This document shows, in pieces, positions 58,900 to 64,000 of a stretch of 64,000 bases of DNA. The notes beneath the pieces were generated by a model. The model did not search any database, was not told the DNA's origin, and was given only the letters and a program-made list of their open reading frames with translations. Position numbers and translations under genes: made by a program. This DNA comes from Ophioderma brevispina (Eukaryota; Echinodermata; Ophiuroidea; Amphilepidida; Ophiodermatidae): assembly GCA_023653785.1 (NCBI GenBank), contig JAMKCH010001595.1:1-64000 (forward strand), given 5' to 3'. Numbering within the stretch: position 1 is the stretch's first letter; every line of letters begins with the position of its first letter.

Positions 58900-61480
58900 A
58901 CATTGAGTCCGTTGGGATGGACTCCGGTTTCGCGCCATTTGTCAAAATGCCCGCCATTTCAAACTACCCAAGCCCATATCTCAGCCCCTTGGCCTCATAA
59001 AGGCACGATTCTGAATTCCTAACCTACGTTTTCAGAAGAAAAGCGTCCGTTGGAAACACTTTTGAAAATATCAGCTACGGTTGGGTTATGGATGATCGTG
59101 GCGGCCATTTTAAACTTCAAAATGGCCGCCAACATGTCATTTTTGCCCATATCTCCGCTTTTGAGCCTTAAGAGGCATAATTCTAGTATCTTTGTCTATG
59201 TTTTCAGGATTAAGGAATCCATTAGAAACATTGTTGGCAATATTTGATCAGTTGGTTTCGGTATTTGGCCGAAGCAGCCATTTTAAACTTCAAAATGGCC
59301 GCCAAGCTGTCATTTTTGCCCATATATTTCTTTTCTGGGCCTTGTAAAAGCATGATTCCGGTACCTATGCCCAGGTTTTCAGGGTCAAAGAATCCAATAA
59401 GGACAATGATGATATCATTGGCGCATTTGGTTGTGGTAGCCATCTTGAATTTCAAAATATCTGCCAAGCAAACAAATGTTTTTCCCCAGCTGCATAGGTC
59501 TGTAAGAAGCATTACATTTGGTACCTATTATGTTATTCCTCAGAAACATGATGTAAAAACCGGTAAAACTTAAGTATAAAAAGCATGTCTTTGAACATTA
59601 AATAATATAATAAGACCTTTCAATTATGTTAACATGCTCAAATTAAAGACAGCACCCTTTCTGGCCGTCTTCTTTGAAATTGCCATGCGCCAATCACTGT
59701 ATATCTGCTACATGTATACATTTTGGTTGTGTCTTAAAAGAAATAGTCTAGAAATATGACAGGTATGATATGAATTATGAGACATATTTTTATTCTGTTA
59801 ATACGCTTAAAATGTAAGATGGCCGTCAATAAATGGCCTGCTTTAAAAGTCCTTAGATATACAAATGCCCATAATTTTATGATATAGATATATCCACTTA
59901 CGTCAACCAAATATTAAGATGGAAGTGGAAGTAAAAGTAGTATACATGTATACAGTTTTCAAACACCATAAAAAGCCAAATCTGGTATGTGACTTGTTAA
60001 CCGGCCCAAAATGAAAGATAACAGTCCTAATACAACAATTTGTCATTATATTATTTGTATTCATACTTTGAAATGGTGTTTGGACGTTACCTAAATGTTG
60101 TAGAGATATATGTTAAGCTCCAGGTTTTAAAGGTCTTTCAAGGCAGCCATTGTAGGTCTACATCTTAAACTTTAAGCATGTTGAGAAAACAATAGATATG
60201 GTTGCCTTCATGTAATACTCAAAGACATACTTTCATACTTAATTACACTTATGAAAATGCATGATGGATGTATAACTTTGGAAAAAAAAACATGTTATTT
60301 AAGTATTGATGTGCGTCTTTGAATACATCTGGCAAAAGATATATGGTCATTACGACTGCTTCGTGAATCTTTGAAACAGTTACCTAGCTCTATCTTAATA
60401 TCTATTAAGTCACATCATCCATATTTTATGAAAAAAGTATAAATTAAAGTACAAGATAAAAGTTTTTTTTTTTTACCATTACATACTCATACCGTCCATT
60501 TTGTTATCATGGTGTGAATATGAAATCATGGAGCTAAGTAGGTCTAAAAGTCTCAAATTGTTTTAATTGACCCTGAAGAAAACTTGGGGATAGATACCAT
60601 AATCTTGCTTCTACAAGTCTCAGAGACCGGGATGTGGGTTAAAATAGATGTAATTTTGAAATTCAAGATGGATGTCAAAGCCAAATGACACAACCTAATG
60701 GTCCAATACTCTTTTAAACATTCTTAATGGATTCCTTGACCCCAAAACATGGGCATAGGCACCGGAATCATGCCTTTACTAGGCCTAGGCCCAGAGAAGA
60801 GATATATGGGCGTTGATTTTGAACTTCAAATGGACACCACAGCCAAATACTGAAACCAACTGATCCAATTATTTCAAATGGATTCCTTGATCCTGAAAAC
60901 ATAAAAAACCTACCAGAATCATGTTCTTATTGGATTAAATGACTTTAAAAAAATATGGAAAAAGATATGATAATCTTGCTTCTATAAGTCTCAGAGAATG
61001 GGATATAGGTTAAAATGGACGTTATCTGGTGACCATTTTGAAATTCAAGATGGCTGCCACAACCAAATGACACAACCTAATGGTCCAATATTGTTACGAA
61101 TAGCCTTATTGGATTCTTTGACCCTGAAAATCTGGGCATAGGCACTGGAATCATGCTTCTACAAGGCTCAGAAAAGAGAAATATGGGCAAAAAGTAACAA
61201 AAGATAAAAATATTAATTTTGAACTTCAAATGGACACCACAGCCAAATACTGAAACCAACTGATCCAATATTGTCAACAATGTTTCAAATGGATTCCTTA
61301 ATCCTGAAAACAGAGAAAAAGACACCAGAATCATGCCTCAAAAAGGCTCAGAAACGGAGATATGGGGAAAATGACAGCTTGGCGGCCATTTTGAAGTTTA
61401 ATGGCTGCCACGGCCGAATACTGAAACCAACTGATCCAATATTGTCAACAATGTTTCAAATGGATTCCTTGATCATGAAG
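58900..61480. mobile_element. Large foldback structure with tandem arms
   Basis: The left arm (58,900-59,480) has units of about 165-175 bases containing CCATTTTAAACTTCAAAATGG. The right arm (60,640-61,480) carries the same units inverted (TTTTGAA.TTCAAATGG, then CCAACTGATCCAATATTGTC, then AATGGATTCCTTGA) at about 60,653, 60,817, 61,031, 61,215 and 61,389. The centre (59,570-60,640) has more diverged, unassigned sequence. No coding capacity. Confidence 0.75.
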
Positions 61481-62500
61481 TGGGAGGGTGGGGGGTTACC
61501 ACACGTGATTTTCACACTTTGACGTCATCAGTTATGGGAAGTATGAACATAGTGGGTATCGGGTGGATATTTGGTATTTCGCGATTTTACTGACTCATAA
61601 ACACCTTTTTAGCACTGAAATGCTCTGTGTATGTAAAGTTAGCCATTTCCCATCCAAAAGAGCCAAAAATCGCATGGAAATCTGATATTCCTAACTTTAT
61701 TGATGAAAGAATACGACAGTACTTAAGCAACGCGTTGCTTTCATTAGCAACATCTCGCTTTCATTAGCAACGCGTTAATAAAAGCACCACGTTGCTTTCA
61801 TTAGCAACGCGTTGCCTTTTCTGCTTTCTGATTGGTTGGCTTAGTAACGCGTTGCTTCCTTCTTTATCCTCATTGGTTGGCTAAGCGACGTGTTGCTTTC
61901 ACTCTGTTTTGATTGGTTGGCTCAGCAAAGTTAGAAATACATTGCTTTTTTTTCACTTTTCTGATTAGTTGGCTAAGTTTTTTTTTTTTTTTTTTTTAAA
62001 ATAAAAGCAATGCGTTGCTTTTATTAGCAATGCGTTACTTTTTACCTTTTCTGATTCTCTGGTTCTCTAAGCAACGTGTTGCTTTCATTAGCGACGCGAA
62101 CGCGATGCTAATGAAAGCAACGCGTTGCTAATGGAAGCAACGCGTTTCTAATGGAAGCAACGTGTTTCTAAGAAAGCAACGAGTTGTAAGCAATACGTTA
62201 TGACCTTTATTGCTTGCCATAAACGTCATTCTAGTGTAATGTCAGGTATGTGGGTACTCATTTTGGTATCAATGGAAAGAGAAGGACAATGGTTTAACTC
62301 TTTGTACCAAAATCAGCTGTCTGTGATATTACTGCGTTGTACTATGTGACATGTTGGTACTTCTCTCATGTGGTGTCCCACCCCTATCACTTTTGGCACC
62401 CTGTATCTTACCTAAACACCTCCAGCTAATTTTTTGTTTTCATGAAAATGAGCGTAAAATGTCAGTTGACAATTACTTTGGCGCCAGGAAAGGGGAGGGG
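61470..62500 (+). repeat. C-family repeat, copy 3 (partial)
   Basis: 61,480-61,720 matches 32,400-32,780. 62,230-62,500 matches 32,900-33,130 and 40,300-40,560, and is the inverse of 45,545-45,700 (catgttggtacttctctc, ctatcacttttggcaccctg). The AGCAACGCGTTGCT array sits between the two parts. Confidence 0.7.
61722..62195. repeat. Palindrome array, AGCAACGCGTTGCT type
   Basis: The 14-base palindrome AGCAACGCGTTGCT and close variants recur more than ten times, spaced by TTTCATT or by TTTTCTGATTGGTTGGCTA. A poly-T run interrupts it at 61,979. It is inserted inside C-family copy 3. Confidence 0.85.
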
Positions 62501-62537
62501 GTAGGCAAAACGTATCCAGCGAGTACTAGATGACAAC

Positions 62538-62760
62538 CAACCGAGAGAACAAGCAGGATTTAGAGGAGGATACTCAACTATTGACCATCTCATGCCGAAT
62601 CAGCTGTTGGAGGGCAAAATCGAGTATCAGCTAATACTGTGTGTAGGGTTCAGCGATTACGAAAAGCTTTCGACTCCGTTGAACACTATATGACTTGTTT
62701 GGTGCACTAAGGAAAACTGGAGTAATGAAAAATCAATATTTGAGAGTTTGTGGCCGCATT
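62538..62760 (+). pseudogene. RTE-like reverse transcriptase fragment
   Basis: The frame from 62,538 reads REQAGFRGGYSTIDHL, then EYQLILCVGFSDYEK, a typical RT finger/palm segment (GFR..YST.DH and F.DYEKAFDS words). It then frameshifts into ALRKTGVMKNQYLRV. It is clearly a different family from the LINE at 42 kb. Truncated at both ends; non-functional. Confidence 0.75.
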
Positions 62761-63461
62761 TTGAATTCTTTCGATCACTTAACATTCTTCTTTGTCAAAA
62801 GCAAGGACTTAGGAAATGACGAATTGAAGAGTTTTTTGTGGAATTTCAACACGAACAACACGAACGTTTTTAGCCGATTTTAGTAGAAATTAGTATCTTT
62901 CGACTGGCGAAATATACCGTCTATATTACAAACGTGTTTTAGCCCTATATTCGGGGGGGGGCAGGAAACCATAGAAGAAAACTTTTCGGGAGGAATTGCA
63001 CGTCATTTATAGCACTTCGTAAACTTACTTCAAATCGGGAAAACGCATTTATTAAATTATCTGAATCAGTGGTTTTAAAAACTAGAATGGGACACAAAGT
63101 CAAATAAAAAAGCCAATGTGGCTGTACATGCATGGCATATTTGGTATTATCAAAATAATGGCCGTTCATAGATTTTGAACACTTTACCTGACTTCCTTTT
63201 TGTGCCCAAGGAAAGGGGGTCCATGGGATTCCATAAATTAACCCATTAACGGTGTCTGTTAGGTTGGTTGAGATGTGGCGTAACGATTCTATCATAACAG
63301 TGCCCGGAATTCCCCAACACAAAACGATAATCCACGCAATGTGTTCATTACACGCTGTAAAGAAAATGGTTGACTGAACTCAACGTTGGTTCAGCAGGTA
63401 CTGACATAGTAATGTAAGAATTGTGCATTTCTTGATAAAGCCATGTAACTTGGCACAATCA
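62761..63461. other. Intergenic, no gene seen
   Basis: A poly-G tract lies near 62,954. A 125-residue minus frame at 62,945-63,322 has no recognisable family. GGGGGTCCATGGGATTCC at 63,215 recalls the D-family interior. Confidence 0.4.
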
Positions 63462-63465
63462 TTAA

Positions 63466-64000
63466 CACTTAAGTTTTTGTTTTCGCGCTGGCCGCTTTAC
63501 GGGTGGGATTGTTTTCGCCGAATTTTTGTTATAATTGTCTGACTTTTAAATACGCTTCTTTTCATACCCAAAAAAAAAAAAAAAATCGGCCAAGCCGTTA
63601 ATGAGTTAATTAGTGGGGTCCCATGGACCCCCCTTTGTGCACTAACGGAAGTCATTTGAGAATTATATTTTTAAATATCGAAGAACCATAACCATTTTTG
63701 CTGATATATGTGCACATATACATATAAATAAACAATTATTACTAACAATAAAATACTTAACCCTTTATGTGCTGAAAACAAATGATTTCATTGAGGAAGT
63801 TGCTAAACCGTTACTGTACAAACCCTATGGGAAAATGACGTGTATTTTGCAACACCCGTAAAAAAAAAAAAAGATTGTCTAAACCTGCACATTTTGTGTT
63901 AAATATGTAATTTGGTTCTTTTAGAGTAGATATCAACATAAAATAAGTTTTCAAAAAGTTTGATGTACAGCCTGTCTAAAAAAAAAATGGTACAATCAAA
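63466..64000 (+). mobile_element. D-type TTAA element, running off the window
   Basis: TTAA (63,462-63,465) is followed by CACTTAAGT, then a match to 17,970-18,600: cgcgctggcc, ctgacttttaaat.cgctt, gtcccatgga.cccc, ccgttactgtacaaa and agatatcaa.ataaaataag. The right end lies outside the window. Confidence 0.7.

Overview
The window looks like a piece of an animal nuclear genome, probably a marine invertebrate. A deuterostome such as an echinoderm or hemichordate is my guess, not something the sequence proves. The grounds are AT-rich intergenic DNA, CA, GAT and AAAT microsatellites, tRNA-derived SINEs, LINE reverse-transcriptase remnants, short inverted-repeat transposons, and metazoan immunoglobulin (Ig) receptor genes. 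No operons, rRNA, tRNA genes or CRISPR arrays were seen.

Only two convincing protein-coding genes are present, at 6,586-7,746 and 53,427-54,554, both on the minus strand. They are paralogues. Each is one uninterrupted ORF encoding a signal peptide, two Ig domains, a stalk with a conserved CxxxC, one transmembrane helix and a tail with a paired-tyrosine motif YxxV-x9-YxxL that resembles an ITAM. They look like intronless type I Ig receptors of a local family, separated by about 46 kb of repeats. Two weaker candidates are a possible terminal exon at 49,139-49,319 (minus) and a possible internal exon at 52,718-52,815 (plus).

The rest is mobile and repeated DNA. Region 1-5,420 is a diverged tandem duplication. 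Its second copy carries a solo LTR (3,788-5,211) that itself contains a CACTG-ended MITE (4,304-4,674). Region 8,400-21,860 is a second duplication (8,400-13,205 and 14,185-21,860); the later copy has a TTAA-targeted insertion (17,918-18,857) whose empty site survives in the earlier copy. Region 32,880-47,650 is a third duplication. It contains a dead LINE, long inverted-repeat arms and arrays of short palindromes. A third partial copy lies at 61,470-62,500, and a large foldback structure made of GGCCGCC-containing units lies at 58,900-61,480.

The paired copies in the 8-47 kb block differ mainly by small insertions and deletions and by homopolymer length. This looks like unpolished long-read sequence or collapsed and duplicated haplotypes as much as real divergence, so frameshifts in this block should be read with care. 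All repeat boundaries were found by eye and are accurate to roughly 10-50 bases unless target-site duplications are given.
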